Below are positions 1 to 11,646 of a stretch of 64,000 bases of DNA, piece after piece; the stretch's first letter is position 1, and each line of letters opens with the position of its first letter. A program made the position numbers and the translations under genes. Location of the stretch: positions 744,001 to 808,000 of the forward strand of contig JAWZYV010013174.1 in the NCBI GenBank assembly GCA_038373885.1. The letters are read 5' to 3'. The notes beneath the pieces were generated by a model. It searched no databases and had not been told where the DNA came from. It saw only the letters and a program-made list of their open reading frames with translations. The stretch comes from Cheiracanthium punctorium (Eukaryota; Arthropoda; Arachnida; Araneae; Cheiracanthiidae).

Positions 1-1646
1 GTGGGGTTTGATGTCAACAAAAGGCAAATACAGAAGTTCAGCATTACTAAATGGGCTGTTTTTTTCAGTCGCTGGTTATTGCGCCAGTTGCTAAGGTATA
101 GAGAGGTTTTATTATGCTGGCCATAGCTGGAAAGTTTGTTGCTGGAAAGTATTTGGAAAGGTTATCCTTTCTTCTAATATGGAGAGGTGGAAGGTCAGCC
201 TCATAGAGGACAATTTCTTTGGGACAACTACGTCTTTGTTGTTAATCGTTATTTCCATTATTGTTAAGTGTATTATGACAATAATCGCCACGTTACGTGA
301 ATTTCAATGGCATAATTACAATATTTAATGAAATTATGAGTTAAAACTTGATATGATTGGTTGCCATGATGTATAAATATTGCTTGTCTGTACTTAAATA
401 GTATGTAATTCTTGCTTTTAACATTGCTCATGTGTTATTGATTTATAATAATGAATCAAATATAGGTTTTTAACATGGTATTTCCAATGGTAATATCTTT
501 TATTTCTAAAATGGAAGAGGCAAACAGCACATTATAAAATGTTTTTAATTACTACTAACAATGCACTTAAATGAGCTTTTTATGGTTATATTAACTTATT
601 CGATTATATTACATGGTTCAAGAAATATACAGCACTTAAATATATGGAATTTGTTGCCAAATGCCAATAATTCTCAAATATAGCACTTCTGTTGTTCTAA
701 TAATTTCTCGGCTCATGAGAATAGCAACCTATATATAATTGCATATGCCTGGGATTTATCTTGGCGAAAAATCGCTCGTCTCAGATACCTAGTTTTAAAT
801 ATATTTTTACTAGTTTAGAAAAAATCTTGAAATGAGAGTTGTATTTATGCCCAAAGGGGTTTTTTTTCCGTACGCAAATACAGTAGAAATGTTCCCTTTG
901 ACTATTTATTTTTTAATTGAATACTACTTTAAAGTGTTTAATATGAAAACATCTTTCCCTCTAGCAAAAAAGGTGAAATTCTGTTAATCAAATATTGATT
1001 TTTATGAACTAAGTATGTTCTATAAAAAGTAATACTTTTAATAGTTTAAACCACAAACTTAATATGCTTTAGAGGATTTTTCGAATATATAATAATTCAG
1101 TTTAATATAAATCTGATCCCCCCCCCCTACTACATCAGAAAGTTACTATTAAGTTAAATAAATCCCCATGAAAGGATGTTGAATTTGATGCAATAAATTT
1201 ATGAAATGTGTGGATATTTTTTTCTAATTAAAGCGGTAAGTTCTTATGAAGAATTTTTCTATTTTGATGGAGGCAGTTTCATTTGAATGGATATTTTATT
1301 TACTGCTAAAAAAGAAAAGGTTGAGCACTATTTCGCTCAAAACCCATTCAAATGAACGCAGAGCACTGGACTTTGGAGTCAACCATTTTGAATTAGTGTG
1401 GACGCCTTCATTATCGGAGGTGACCGTTAATCACCCTATAAATTGGGCGGTACATTTATCGCGCTGCCATGATTATTCTGTTTGTAATTCTAAACTTAGT
1501 CCAGTGGAAGACACTAACGCCAGAAGTAATTCATTAAAGCAATTGTGTATGTAAAACACTGAAAAAACCAGCTACGAAGCATGTAAATTAAATAATGGCA
1601 ACATAGGTACAGGTCAATTTTTAATGAACTTACAAGTATAATTGCA
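1..1646. other. AT-rich sequence without a recognisable gene
   Basis: Mostly A/T with a C run near 1121-1128. An open frame of 102 codons (1246-1554, plus strand) is somewhat richer in G+C than its surroundings. It has no recognisable domain, signal peptide or splice context, so I do not call it a gene. Nothing else is supported here. Confidence 0.6.
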
Positions 1647-2447
1647 TTACACCCCTTCTATGTAATCACCAGCAAAGTTTGTAACCTTTTGCCAAATGTT
1701 GGGAAGGCGTTGGAGACCGATGGCAAGGTGTTAATTAATGATGTCAGCGACTAGGGATGGACGCGAGACGAAAAATAAGCGTCTCGCGTCTCGCAAAATA
1801 GCCTAAAAGCTTGTCTCGTCTCGCAAAAATCCCTATATCGTAATGTTAAAAATGTGTGTCTCGTCTCGCAAAAAAGCTGTAAATCTCTGTCTCGTCTCGC
1901 AAAAAAGTCGTCTCGCGTCCATCCCTATCAGCGACGGAGCGTCCTACAGGGCAGAGTATACAAATGCTACGTCATGAAATCGGCGGCCTCGGACGGGTTC
2001 CTTCAGCTTCGGAACCAGATCGAAGTCACAAGGCCTCATGTCAGGTGAGTCGGGAGGGTGTTCCAAGATTTTTCCACTGCCATCATTGCAAAAGGAGAGT
2101 GACATTGTTTGCGAGATGACAACAAGCATTGTCATGCCTCACGATAAGGAGATTGTTTTGCAGGAAACGTGGATGTTTGTGCTGCATAGCCGGACGTAGA
2201 TGGTGCTGTGAAAATCGGCAATAGTAGTCTGCGTTGAAAGTTTGTCCTGCGGTCACAGCATGATTAAGAATCTCATCCTCCCCCATCCATCGTGCAGCCG
2301 TTCTATGCGGTGATGCACTTTCGTCACATATTCCAGCACATATTCCCATTTCGCCATTTCCAGTAATTCTCGATAACATTCTGTTTCATTTTTTCCACGG
2401 GTTACCTCTATTTTAAGCCTCGACCGCTGATCACTTTTTGGAAACAT
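1647..2447 (-). pseudogene. decayed mariner-type transposase, split by a hAT MITE
   Basis: Minus-strand translation in several frames reads as a mariner-family (IS630/Tc1/mariner) DD34D transposase. The N-terminus begins at 2447 with SDQRSRLKIEV and RGKNETECY, resembling the mariner DNA-binding region. A block near 2100-2190 contains LLIVRHDNACCH, carrying a catalytic Asp. A block near 2000-2060 reads EHPPDSPDMRPCDF followed by LKEPVRGRRFHDV, the classic SPDxxPCDF catalytic region. The C-terminus ends LPNIWQKV...GDYIEGV and stops at 1647. Intact relatives are about 340 codons, so part of the middle is missing, and there are frameshifts plus an in-frame stop. A 176-bp hAT MITE (1752-1927) lies inside the C-terminal part. 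I did not find convincing terminal inverted repeats. A dead cut-and-paste transposase; family assignment is solid, subfamily is not. Confidence 0.85.
1752..1927 (-). mobile_element. hAT MITE, GAGACG-rich family, copy 1
   Basis: A 176-bp element beginning TAGGGATGGACGCGAGACG and ending with its reverse complement (CGTCTCGCGTCCATCCCTA). It is flanked by a perfect 8-bp duplication, TCAGCGAC, at 1744-1751 and 1928-1935. The 8-bp duplication and TAGGG terminus are hallmarks of the hAT superfamily. The interior is built from direct repeats of a GTCTCGTCTCGCAAAA-like motif. It has no coding capacity, so it needs a hAT transposase in trans. It sits in the C-terminal part of the mariner relic at 1647-2447. 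Orientation is opposite to the two other copies, at 34861-35013 and 35465-35575. Confidence 0.93.
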
Positions 2448-3382
2448 GCTTCAGAGCGATGTAAATAAAGCTCTTCACTTTAACGCCACACAGCAACTAC
2501 CCTTCTTACTAGATTAACTGATTTTTGTTCTCTATCTATCGACAACAGCCCCACCTCACCGCTATCATATCCTATTTGCGCATGTCCGTTCTTCTACGAG
2601 TTCCTAGGTGAAGTTCCCACTATTTAATTTACAACCCTCGTGTTTATATAAGAAACATGGATTAATATACACAACTTTTCATTAACGTAAGTCTTCCGTG
2701 TCAAATAACAAACATCTACACAAATATTACTCAGTAAAGAAATATATAAAATGCTTAAATTTCTTAACAGTTTCTAAAAAAAAAAAAAAAAAAAAAAAAT
2801 TGAGAAATATCTCTCCCTTACTTCAAGCTGGCAGTAAAAATATTTCTTATAAAAAATTTTTTTTTATCTTACAAGAACAAAAATAATACTATATTTTAAA
2901 AAATGCATGAATTAAATATAAATCAGCTAAATGGCGACTTTGAACAAAATACATTAAACTAAGAAATCGTCTCTTTCCCCCGTTTTAAATACAATTCCTC
3001 TTTTTCCATTTTCTGCTCTTAAAGTATCAGGCTCTTAAAACACCCCGTTAAGAGCATAATTCTGGAATTCCCCCTCCCTCCTCCCGAAAATAGCTGGTGC
3101 CGATTCACACTCTCAAGAAGTATACCTCGTTCCGCGAACATCCGACTACGAGCGGCCAATGCAAAAGAGTGAAAAACGCGCACAAGTTTAAAAAAAAAAA
3201 AGTAAGTAAAAAAAAAAAAAGAGTTAAAAATAAAAAAGCAAATACGAAAGAATAAATAAATAAAAACCTTTCTCATGTTTGCGAATTTCCCAGTTATGCT
3301 CAAAGAGATACCAAAGAGGCAAGACAACATACAGCAAATAAATAAATACCGGCGAAAAATAGAGACTGAATGATAATAGTAA

Positions 3383-3426
3383 GGGAGAGAGAGGGAGAGA
3401 GAGGGAGAGAGAGAGAGAGAGAGAGA
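3383..3426. repeat. (GA)n microsatellite
   Basis: An almost pure purine tract of GAGAGA with occasional GGG interruptions. Low-complexity minus-strand open frames rich in Leu/Ser arise from it and are not treated as genes. Confidence 0.9.
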
Positions 3427-3867
3427 AAAAAATAAAGGCCCAGACATAGAGAGAGAAAAGAGAGCTTCTCTCCAATCTCGCTTCTACCACGTGCATAATG
3501 AGGCGTAATATCTGTACTACACAAACAACGCACCCCCCTCTTTTTCCTTTTTGTCCATCGTTAAAGGCGTCACCACTAACAGCGAAGGAGTTTGGCGCGC
3601 TGCCAGTGGCGTAAGGGGGGGGGGATTGTTGCGTGACGAGTGCATCCCTCCCCCCCCACTCCCTTTTAGATATCGTGGGAGCAGGTGACTGTGGCACAAA
3701 AGGGTTACGCCTTATTGTGCACGGGGAAGATGAGGATGAGAACAGTTCTATCCGGATGCTGGAGAGAGCGGACGGAAGATACGGCCCGCCTTTGGGCATG
3801 CTCGGCCCTCCAACAAAAGGAATACCGGCAGATATGGGAATAAAAGATTTCTCCCTCTATTTTTTTT

Positions 3868-3868
<1 letters not shown>

Positions 3869-3909
<41 letters not shown>
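3869..3909. repeat. (TA)n microsatellite
   Basis: About 20 uninterrupted TA dinucleotides following a T run. Confidence 0.95.
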
Positions 3910-3911
<2 letters not shown>

Positions 3912-4250
3912 CGCACACAACATCGTTTGAAACTCCACCGATAGAGGGGACAAGATGGTTAATGAAAAAGAATGTGGGGTTTCTGTTTTAATCATCCCCC
4001 AGGGTTAATTAAACAGCGATATGGAACTTCGCGGTGAGGCTGAAAGCAGTGATTCCCCCCCCCCCCCAATCTTCCAAACAACGGAGTTTTAATCTATAAA
4101 TGAATACCGTCTGGCCCGTGCGAATCATGCTAACTTCCGATATTCGGAAGAGTGAATTGGGCCGAATTCTTTTGCGCCAGGAGTAACTGACGTGTGAATG
4201 TTAACGATAAGACATGTAGAGAGATATTGCCTCAGCGGTTTATTCCAAAA

Positions 4251-4900
4251 ATTGATTAGGTAAATAAAAATGCTGAGTCGAATAATAGAAGACTAGTGTA
4301 AGTAAAGTTCTGGTTAATTGTTTGCGTAATTCACTATACCCTCATTCTGTAAACTTACAGCACAATGCTTCTTTCTTTGTTTTGTTTTCACTAAAATGTT
4401 TCTGAGAAAAACAAAAGTTAGAAGCCTCATACTACAATTATGTTAATCTAGGAAAAATAATGTACTTCTCTTTATTTTTAAAAATATCTTTATACTACTA
4501 GTTTTTATATTACAATTTATGTAATTTTTTCAAACTGTTAACTTCTGTGACAGAATAAGTAATTTCCGAATTCTAACTTTAACTTTATTCCCTAGAATTG
4601 GTACTTATTTAGACATATATTTAAGTAATGAATGTTGGAAAACCAATTTAACTAAGTCAATTCTTATATTAAAGCACAACCCACATTTCATTATAAAAAC
4701 ACTTCCAGACATTTTGTAGAATTTTGCTAATCTAATAAAAAATATAAAAATGCAACGAAGTTAGATTTTTATTTTAACTAGTTCATTTTTGAGCCATTTC
4801 TAATAATTTTGGAACATATTTCGTCGATTTTCAGTAATTTTTCAACCAAAATCGCAAAGGTCGACCTTGCATTTGATCAGTATTTTTTTTTTCATTCATC
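4251..4900. other. AT-rich intergenic sequence
   Basis: Strongly A/T-rich with no recognisable gene, repeat boundary or hairpin of note. Confidence 0.6.
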
Positions 4901-4909
4901 ACCCTATCA

Positions 4910-5227
4910 CAGCGTTTCTCAACCAGTGGGGTGCGCCCCCCTTGGAGGGCGCAGAGCGTTTGCAGGGGGGATGCGAGAGCAAGTAATGTATGATGCACGT
5001 TTTCAAAAAATCACCTTATTTCTTCTCATTTTTACTCAAAAATATATCCAATTTCGCTTAAAATGCTCATTCAAACTTTACTGATAACATTATTTTGTAG
5101 AAAATTCGACTAAATGCTCATTGTTAAAGATTAAAAAACTGAATGTATGCTGGAAAATGTGAGGGGGGGGCGCCACCGTAAGTTAGCCATTATTGGGGAG
5201 GCGACGTTAAAAAATTGAGAAACGCTG
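4910..5227. mobile_element. hAT MITE, CAGCGTTTCTCAA family, copy 1
   Basis: A 318-bp element that starts CAGCGTTTCTCAA and ends TTGAGAAACGCTG, a perfect 13-bp terminal inverted repeat. It is flanked by a perfect 8-bp duplication, CCCTATCA, at 4902-4909 and 5228-5235. Subterminal G/C-rich blocks (GTGCGCCCCCC and GGGGGGGCGCC) surround an A/T-rich core. The 8-bp duplication and the CAG...CTG ends place it in the hAT superfamily. It has no coding capacity. A diverged relative sharing the core is at 56066-56357. Confidence 0.93.
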
Positions 5228-5235
5228 CCCTATCA

Positions 5236-5788
5236 TGTTGCAATGTGTAGCTGGAATACTTACTTTCTTCACATCTTCCCAACGATATTCTTAGGTTGAT
5301 TAAATTCATCGTTTAATGAAATTCATTGGCGAAAATCCCAAAAAGGTGGCCACGCTTGACGACCTTTACAACATGCGTAACACTTTGCTCAAAACACGAC
5401 TACATGCACTTTAAATATATGCATTTTTATTCAGTAATCAGCTACTCTGTTTCAGATAGATTGCAAATATCGGCTATTTTATAAATATTCGAGTTATGGG
5501 TGAAGTACAGCAGTACGCATGTCAGTGGCAATAAGGATGCCCTGATTGAAGATAATTCAAGAAAAACATTTCTTTAAAGAAAATGTATAATTTTGTGAAG
5601 CTACATCTATCTAAATTTTGAGGTCAGAAGTTACACCTAACTCTTGTCGTTATCATATATTTAGACAAATTTTCAGGGACACTGAAACAACAGTAATTAA
5701 GAACTATAGAAGCGGAAACGTTCTTCTTGGAATGTAACATATGCTATCTCTACACGTTATGACAGATTAAGTCTATAAAAATCTTATT
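5236..5788. other. AT-rich intergenic sequence
   Basis: No gene, repeat or boundary recognised in this stretch. Confidence 0.5.
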
Positions 5789-5792
5789 TTAA

Positions 5793-6259
5793 CCCTTTGA
5801 GGCGCAACCCTTTCCCATTGCTGAAAAAAGGGCAGCCGGCGACATCGTTCGACTTAACTACCAGCAAGATGGCGGACGATCAAAACTTTCATCTGTGCGG
5901 CACAGCCAGCTGTGTCAAAAAAGGGTCTCTAGATCTGTGGCACGCGATGAACGTTTCGATCATCCGCCATCTTGCTGCTAGTTAAGTCGAGCGATGGCAA
6001 CGGCTTCCCTTTTTTCAGCATTGGGCAATTTATCCAGCTGTTCTCGCATTCTTCCATTTTTCAGCAGATGTGAGTGCTGTTAAAATAATCGTGACAATTT
6101 TTTGACGGGAAATGACGTGCTAAAAAGTAAAAGATTCTCGTGGAGCTATGTCCCCTCCAACTATTTTTATAGAAATCAAATCTATTCTTCGTGACTGGCA
6201 ACAGTGAAAACGTCAAAGTTTGGTGTTCCCAGAGCGGGAGAACACTGCGCGTTAAAGGG
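5793..6259. mobile_element. piggyBac-type MITE with internal palindrome, copy 1
   Basis: A 467-bp element flanked by TTAA at 5789-5792 and 6260-6263. Its ends are CCCTTTGAGGCGCA and TGCGCGTTAAAGGG. TTAA duplications with CCC/GGG ends are typical of piggyBac-superfamily elements. Inside is a large imperfect palindrome: the arm near 5843-5885 (CTTAACTACCAGCAAGATGG) is mirrored near 5957-5998 (CCATCTTGCTGCTAGTTAAG). The only open frames are short ones created by the palindrome. A diverged, left-truncated copy is at 62935-63186. Confidence 0.85.
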
Positions 6260-6263
6260 TTAA

Positions 6264-7355
6264 AACTAAATTCAGTAGTAGAGCAGCAAATGTAAGTAAC
6301 AGGGCCCACAATGCACACGCAGAGCGAAGCATTTTCAATTCTGGGATCTAGTATTCAGCGTATACTACGACTAGATTCTTAAGCCCGGTGTTGTGCACCC
6401 AGTGTTAACTTTCCTTAACAAAATTGGTTCTCTTTCTATCTACTTGCTCAAAGGATAAATAACAGAAAAAAACTTGACCAGCCTGAGGATCCAATCACGG
6501 TCATGTTTCATGGTAGCGGAATGCTCTAACCATTACGTAGTGGACTTCTCAACTTTGTTGCTTGCTTTTAGGGCTATCATTATGTGCACAAAAACGTTTT
6601 TCAATGTTGAATCATGTGCAAAAGACATCTGAAAAGACTAAGCAGAGCTAAATTTTAAAAGAGAAACTCTTTCTAGACAATTGCTCTCATAAAAGGCGAT
6701 CGTAACTTCCCAAGCTGAAGACTGACAAATAATTCATCAACTGTTCACTATTTCTAACAAATTTCAACCAAAATGTTTTGCACTGAACTTGAAATATGAA
6801 ACGGTATACGGTCATAAAAATATTTTTCATTCATTATAGAAATTGTATAACACTCATATTTTTTTATGATCGTTGCAGAAGTGACAGAGTAGATTCAACG
6901 AAAGTTATGTCGGGAATTTTTTCTTCCCTGAATGTGACTCCTATATTAAAAAAAGAAAAGATGTTAAATGATTGGCACTATAAAGATATTTATAAATAAC
7001 ACGCATAAATGCAAAAATATTCTATATTTATGCGAGTTATTTTCAAAGTTCATTATTGTTTTACCTTTCCAGCTTTGTTGGATCAAATCAAATTATTACA
7101 AATCAAATAATATCGATGTTTCTACAGGTTTATTTCATATATGATATAATGTGAATAATGCACATGATTTTGGAGGGCGATTCTAAGTATTGTAAATTTA
7201 CACACAAAGAATGGGTATTAGAGACATTGACTTACTGAGAGTTGTCGAAAGTTAAGAATAAACTTTAAAGAATGGTGTTTCTTCTTTTTCTGTACACTTT
7301 CTAAAAAGTAAATAACACTATGCTATTTTTTGGCGGATTTCTTTATATATCTATG
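6264..7355. other. AT-rich intergenic sequence
   Basis: About 1.1 kb with no supported gene. A 67-codon open frame at 6796-6999 has no recognisable features and is considered chance. Confidence 0.5.
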
Positions 7356-8936
7356 CAGGGTTACTGGAGACGCGACGTATTCTTCTTAAAATGTGATATG
7401 AGAGCCAAAATGAAACAAGTTTCATCCCCCTCCCATCTGTATGGCCGAAAATCATTAGTTTTCGAGAAAATTGAATTTTAAACTTTTTTCTTGAATAACC
7501 CAAAATTTGATATTCAAGTGTAAATTAAAAAAAAAATCTGCTTAGTAAATAGATTTTATTTTAATTTATTTTCATAGCTGAAACTCTAATTAAGCTAACA
7601 TAATCATAAAATGTACAAAACTACTTAAGAATTTCAATTCACGAGCCATTACATGTATTTTTAAATTTTTAATGCGTATGTTTAGTTTCAAAAGTTTGAG
7701 GGTTTTTTTTTTTACTTTTTTATGATTACTTTAGCTTAGCTATAGTGTCAGCTATGAAAATAAATCTGAAAAAATTGTGATAACTTGTACAATTAACAAT
7801 CGATCGTAAAGAATGAACGGCGCTGCATCCTTTGACATTTTTAGCTGCTGTAAGTAAAAACTTACCCTTCTTTATGAACTACATGTCTTAAGATGGCTAA
7901 GAATATGTTTTTTGACAGCTGATTAATGGGACAAATTGCATTTGTAATTTGTATGCTTAATGCAATAGTATTTTTTGAGATGCACGACTTTTTTTTAAAG
8001 AAAATTTCAAATAAATAAAAAAGTACATGTAAAGAGCGTTAATTAAATTTTTGAAGATTTTTTATAAACTTTCATGATTACGTTGGAGTTAGAGTGTCAT
8101 CTAGAAAAAAACAAACAGTTAACTTGGTTGGTTGGCCAGCTATCCTGAAGAATGAAAGCGGGCGCATCCTTTGCGTTTTAATCTGCGTTAAGTAAAACTC
8201 ACCCTTCTTTACGAATTTCATGTCTTTTTTTAAACATTAATACATTTTTAGATAGCTGATGGATGGGAGAAATTTTATTTGTAATTTTACGAACTTACTG
8301 CTATGATTAAAATATACGATCTTTTGAAGCAAAACATGTGAATTAAAAATTAAAAAAAATATATGTAATTGCTCGTAAATTGAAATTTTTAAGTTGTTTT
8401 GTACTTTTTGTGACTATGTCAGCTTAATAAGAGTTTCAGCTATGAAAATAAATTAAAATAAAATCCATTTAATAATCAGATTTTTTAAAATTTTCACTTG
8501 AATGTCATGTCTTTTTTTAAACATTAATACATTTTTAGATAGCTGATGGATGGCAGAAATTTTATTTGTAATTTTACGAACTTACTGCTATGATTAAAAT
8601 ATACGATCTTTTGAAGCAAAACATGTGAATTAAAAATTAAAAAAATACATGTAATTGCTCGTGAATTGAAATTTTTAAGTTGTTTTGTACTTTTTGTGAC
8701 TGTGTCAGCTTAAGAAGAGTTCCAGCTATGAAAATAAATTAAATTAAAATCCATTTAATAATCAGATTTTTTAAAATTTTCACTGGAATGTCAAATTTTG
8801 AGTTATTCAAGGAAAAAGTTTAATATTCAATTTCCTTGAAAACTATTGATTTTCGGCCATATATAAGGAGATAAAATTGTAGCATTTTGATTCTATCCCG
8901 TCTTAAAGGGAATACGTTGCGTTACCAGTAACCCTG
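7356..8936. mobile_element. long-inverted-repeat (foldback) element with internal tandem units
   Basis: The left end CAGGGTTACTGGAGACGCGA is mirrored at the right end, which in reverse complement reads CAGGGTTACTGGTAACGCAA. The similarity continues inward for about 150 bp, for example GGCCGAAAATCA and TTGAATAACCCAAAATTTGA. Inside are at least three direct copies of a ~290-bp unit (about 7858-8157, 8198-8505 and 8506-8800; the last two are nearly identical). A further copy in reverse orientation lies near 7505-7780. There is no coding frame. Flanking TA-rich sequence suggests a TA target, but the duplication is not clean. Superfamily undetermined. Confidence 0.75.
8198..8800. repeat. tandem duplication of a ~290-bp unit
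   Basis: The stretch from ATGTCTTTTTTTAAACATTA at about 8220 recurs at about 8507 with very few differences. Both copies include GATAGCTGATGGATGG and end near a TTAATAATCAGATTTTTTAA motif. The near-identity implies a recent duplication inside the foldback element. Confidence 0.9.
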
Positions 8937-9354
8937 TATATAGAGGGATTCAGAATTAGAAGACAAACTTCTAGCAGAACTAGGTTACACCAAGAAGGTT
9001 CCGAATCACATAGCGATGTGGAGTTTCATGTACCTCTTAATGAAACCTTTAGAAGAAGTGTTCAACTAATAGTGAACTTTCCGACCACTGTTTTTCAAAA
9101 ACTAATGCATCCTACACGGATTGCCCTAGACAAAATTGTTAATTAAGTAATTTGTATTCATTAATTTGATGACATTTTGGGGAGATCCCATTCTTTCTGA
9201 AAAATGGTTAAGAAATTAGATGCTCACTTTAAATCTTCTTCCAAAGTGAATGAAGACGACGTTTCCGACCCCACATTACAATGCAATTCTGAACCGTTTT
9301 GGTGTATCCTTCCCTACCCCTCCTATAAATTCGTTCCTCTAATTTAGAATCACC

Positions 9355-9363
<9 letters not shown>
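8937..9363. mobile_element. TA-flanked foldback MITE, family A, copy 1
   Basis: The left end TATAGAGGGATTCAGAATTA mirrors the right end, whose reverse complement is TATACAGGGTGATTCTAAAT. Subterminal inverted repeats carry TTCATGTACCTCTTAATGA and GAAGAAGTGTT-like blocks that recur in the copy at 62391-62813. A block like CCCCACATTACAATGCAATT is shared with the copy at 15913-16306. No coding capacity. TA flanks suggest the Tc1/mariner superfamily, but this is inferred. Confidence 0.7.

Positions 9364-9385
<22 letters not shown>
9358..9385. repeat. (TA)n microsatellite
   Basis: Short TA array directly at the right end of the foldback MITE. Confidence 0.9.
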
Positions 9386-9390
<5 letters not shown>

Positions 9391-9391
<1 letters not shown>

Positions 9392-9856
9392 GTAAAAAGG
9401 CTTAACTTACGAATCAATGTAGCATCCACTTAGCAGATACAAAATTCTAAATATCTATGGAATGATAAATGTTTTGATTTAGGGAAACATTCATCAAACT
9501 ACAAAATGTACGGAATAGAAAAGATATCAGAAAACGATTCAGCAAGGAATGAACACAATTCGCAACAGCTATTACTCAAAATATATACGATGTGAAGATG
9601 CACGAAAGATGTAAATCGCAAAGTCAAAGTGCGCAAAATTGCAGCTGTGTTTTGGCTTGCAACAATTTCAATAAGTAGTAAAAATGCCTAATTTTGTCAA
9701 AGTTGTGTATGCATCAAAATTAATAAAATATAAAAATGTAAAAAACAATATTCTATAATAAAAGCGCTATAAGCTGCATCGTACTACAGAATAATATATA
9801 CAGTAAAAAGGCTTAACTTACGAATCAATGTAGCATCCACTTAGCAGATACTAAAT

Positions 9857-9858
<2 letters not shown>
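9391..9858. repeat. 57-bp direct repeat flanking a 355-bp spacer
   Basis: The sequence starting AGTAAAAAGGCTTAACTTAC at 9391-9447 recurs almost exactly at 9802-9858. Both copies end in CACTTAGCAGATAC and both follow TA-rich sequence. This may reflect unequal exchange or repair-mediated duplication next to the TA microsatellites; no element boundary is evident. Confidence 0.85.
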
Positions 9859-9924
<66 letters not shown>

Positions 9925-9943
9925 GCTATATAAAGTATAAAAA

Positions 9944-10001
<58 letters not shown>

Positions 10002-10023
10002 TATATATATATATATATATATA
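9858..10023. repeat. compound (TA)n microsatellite
   Basis: Three long TA runs separated by short linkers containing AAAGTGCTA. Isoleucine/tyrosine open frames on both strands are artefacts of the repeat. Confidence 0.95.
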
Positions 10024-11285
10024 AAGTGCTAGACAACTCGTCAAGTAGTTAAAAATAATGTATTCGATAGAAGATATCGTATTCGATAGAAGATGCGTAC
10101 AAACAGTTTTCTTCAGAAATTTTCAAGTGACATCTTAGACGGACATCTATTGCGGTAGTCTTGAAAATAGTATTTTCCCAAAACAAGCTAAAGAAAATTC
10201 ATATTGACTAGATGTTTGAACAAGCTGTTTTAAAGTACTCTGATATATTCCGCTACATGCAGTTCAAGTTGAATAGGTAGTTTAGATGAAATAGGAAAAC
10301 ATGCATCTTTTAAACTACAAAATAATTCAATTTTGAATAAGGATATTACTTAAAAACCACATATTCATATTCTGGTTACCTATGGCGATACGTAAGGTCG
10401 ATGTACTGGTACCATTCCACGCATGTATAATGAATTACTTAAAGATTTAAAAAAGTCACCCTTGGATACAACAAAAGTTTAAAATGACTTTTCAAAAACC
10501 CTTTTATTCAGGTGCGCACGAAAGAAATATTCAGTTTGTAAGTGGTCCAGTATGGATACATGGTCCTTTGTTGGTACATTTACCTTACATTTCAGTTAGG
10601 AGAATTTTGCATCGCTCATCGTCAAACATGATAGTTATTATTTCACATCTGGTAAAGGATTATTGGGTAATATTCCAAGTCATTGATTCATTTAACACTC
10701 CAATATGAATATCATCAAACAGGAAACAGTTGCTAAAAGTTCAAGTCGCTATTTTACTGCAGACAAATATTGTTTCTGTTTCAAGATAAAAATCATATGA
10801 GTTTTAACTTTTAAAGAAATAATTTGAAGAAGCGTTTAAAATAGATTTCCCACTTGAAGTGCTGTACTTTTTCCTCAAAATCGTTCGTATATAGTGCCTT
10901 CAGCTTATAATGCACAGTTTGGAATAAGAAATATACACGTAAGTCTCTCTTTTTAAAATAACCATAGTAAAAGTTTCTGAAAATAATATACCATTCTCAC
11001 AAATTGCTGCATAGCTTTGACAGGTGAAATTACAAAATAAGAATTAAAAACACTTACGAGAGATCGTGAAATAAAGGAAATTCACAAAAAGTTAAAATAG
11101 CTTCGTTTGGAAGTTCTGTATAATAAAACACATGGAATATATCCTCTTTGTTAAAGGTAATTTACAAAATGAATATTTTTAAAGTATCGTACTGCCTTGT
11201 TAAACACGTTTGACTGTTAGAACATTTATGTCTTTTGTAGATTTTTATGGGTATCACAACTTTACTAATGATGTTTTTTATATAT
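10024..11285. other. AT-rich intergenic sequence
   Basis: No gene recognised. A 74-codon frame at 10484-10708 has no domain or splice context. The right edge (TATATATACAGGTTGTCC, 11281-11298) resembles the terminus of the ACAGGG-type elements seen elsewhere, but no partner end was found. Confidence 0.5.
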
Positions 11286-11456
11286 ATACAGGTTGTCCAT
11301 AAGGCGTATTATCAATAAATTGCACATTTATCGGTGCTTGATACAGGAGAAAGCAAAATGGAAATGAGATCTACTTTAATGTTTCCAGGCTTTACAACAG
11401 TTTCTGTGTAACGTAGGGAAAACAAAATAAATTTTAGCTCAGGTTTTCAAATTAGT

Positions 11457-11646
11457 CGGGGCCATCGTGATTCTACCGGGCTTGCTTGAACACTCCGATG
11501 AGTCATCCAAAGAGGCCTACGGATGCTCACTTATTGGTTCCAGCACTTAGATACGTCATCTAACAGCCGAATCTAACCAATGAGGAAACGTCGAAAGGCC
11601 ACTTTCGGAGTGCACAAGCAGGCCCGGTAGAATCAAGATGGCCCCG
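11457..11646. mobile_element. 190-bp palindromic MITE with 7-bp duplication, copy 1
   Basis: A 190-bp element. The left end CGGGGCCATCGTGATTCTAC and the reverse complement of the right end (CGGGGCCATCTTGATTCTAC) form inverted repeats of about 30 bp. It is flanked by AATTAGT at 11450-11456 and 11647-11653. The second copy at 42876-43065 has the same length and also a 7-bp duplication. G+C is much higher than the surroundings and there is no coding capacity. The 7-bp duplication does not fit hAT (8 bp) or piggyBac (TTAA). P-like or Dada-like superfamilies are possibilities that I cannot decide between. Confidence 0.88.

Larger units (their letters stand above)
2500..4250. other. GC-richer, CpG-containing block with homopolymers and microsatellites
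   Basis: Contains poly-A tracts (2777-2799 and 3190-3222), a purine (GA)n block (3383-3426), G and C runs (near 3616-3625, 3651-3657 and 4056-4067) and (TA)n at 3869-3909. Between 3460 and 3860 the sequence is richer in G+C and CpG than the window average. Overlapping open frames on both strands (for example 3633-3944 plus and 3224-3799 minus) run into the low-complexity tracts, so they are probably not coding. A promoter or first exon nearby is possible but unproven. Confidence 0.4.

Noticed and set aside
1246..1554. A 102-codon frame as a gene
   Set aside because: No recognisable domain, no splice or regulatory context, and length within chance for this much sequence.
9856..10052. Tyr/Ile repeat proteins
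   Set aside because: Translations of (TA)n; the same applies to frames in 27981-28288.
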